Assembly (NCBI GenBank): GCA_963662395.1
Contig: OY759511.1
Location: forward strand, 1,302,001 to 1,366,000
Source: JAPOXR01 sp963662395
Lineage (GTDB): Bacteria; Pseudomonadota; Alphaproteobacteria; Rhodobacterales; Rhodobacteraceae
Reading direction: 5' to 3'
Length of the DNA stretch: 64,000 bases
The first letter of the stretch is position 1, and the number at the start of each line of letters is the position of its first letter. Shown one piece after another: positions 63,796 to 64,000 of the stretch. The notes beneath the pieces were generated by a model. That model was given only the letters and a program-made list of their open reading frames with translations, made no database searches and had not been told where the DNA came from. Made by a program: the position numbers and the translations under genes.

Positions 63796-64000
63796 CCGGC
63801 ACCCAGCACCGGAAAGGCCCAGTCATCGGCCGAGTCATCACCGACGGTGTCGAAGAGCGGCGCACCCTGATACATGGTGATCCTGGTCCAGAGATCCGAT
63901 TTCGGATCAAATTTCGTAGCGCCGAAGAATGCCAGTTTGCTGCGCAACAGATCGATCGGCCGCATCGCCTCGCCGAGCAGGTTGTCCCTGACCTCGGCAT
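63792..64000 (-). CDS. 3' end of an unidentified gene (continues beyond the right edge)
   Basis: The last 68 or so codons on the minus strand include GEAMRPIDLLRSKLAFFGAT and WTRITMYQGAPLFDTVGDDS, ending WAFPVLGAG and a TGA. The codon pattern is that of a real gene. I cannot name the family from this C-terminus. It overlaps the DUF3726-like gene by four bases. Confidence 0.65.
   Translation of the reverse strand, partial: AEVRDNLLGEAMRPIDLLRSKLAFFGATKFDPKSDLWTRITMYQGAPLFDTVGDDSADDWAFPVLGAG

Noticed and set aside
63647..64000. Minus-strand frame starting at the right edge and running over the DUF3726-like gene
   Set aside because: It is out of frame with both the DUF3726-like gene and the partial gene ending at 63792, and its translation is Arg/Ser/Cys-rich.

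Overview
The window is chromosomal DNA of an alphaproteobacterium. The evidence is the gene order ruvC-ruvA-ruvB-ybgC-tolQ-tolR-tolA-tolB-pal-cpoB-tilS-ftsH, the hisS-hisZ-hisG set with a short-form HisG, an Lhr-type ligase-associated helicase paired with PdeM, a DUF1489 gene and a DUF1127 gene. Genus cannot be read from the sequence.

The window has two compositional parts. Positions 1 to about 17,296 are visibly AT-richer and look like a decaying genomic island: a tyrosine integrase pseudogene (16193-17228) points at, and lies about 70 bp from, the 3' end of a tRNA-Cys gene (17297-17370). The island carries a catabolic operon on the minus strand (acyl-CoA ligase, DMSP-lyase-superfamily cupin, FadB-like hydratase/3-hydroxyacyl-CoA dehydrogenase, thiolase, then a truncated gene), a divergent GcvA-type LysR regulator and a complete quaternary-amine ABC importer (ATPase, permease, binding protein). 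Together these suggest uptake and CoA-dependent breakdown of a betaine-like or DMSP-like osmolyte. The operon is now broken: the FadB-like gene has a one-base loss in a G run and an IS256-family element with a 9-bp target duplication, and a second, divergent IS256 copy truncates the gene after the thiolase. Two abutting IS630-family remnants (12.25-14.49 kb) cut an XRE-type regulator gene. A short mobile-element segment follows (secreted protein, two divergent ribbon-helix-helix proteins sharing a paired operator, a small protein and the integrase).

Positions 17.4-64 kb are GC-rich core genome with intact genes: DNA repair (helicase, pdeM), folD, a MOSC protein, two tandem ftsH genes (one lacking the periplasmic domain), tilS, the Tol-Pal envelope system, the Holliday-junction machinery, a YHS protein, glpD, an FAH-family hydrolase, prmA, msrA, an MFS transporter, rpsD, cysE, DUF1489, hisG-hisZ-hisS and dnaE. 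The last 10 kb is a purine-type operon: xanthine dehydrogenase xdhA-xdhB-xdhC translationally coupled to a BMP-type nucleoside/purine ABC importer. It ends at a strong bidirectional hairpin, beyond which a DUF3726-like gene and the 3' end of an unidentified gene run in from the right.

Two intergenic places hold three-unit direct repeats of about 28-29 bp with a period near 60 bp (19977-20126 and 35374-35521). The first has duplicated the translation start region of pdeM. The second has CRISPR-like geometry but no cas genes nearby.
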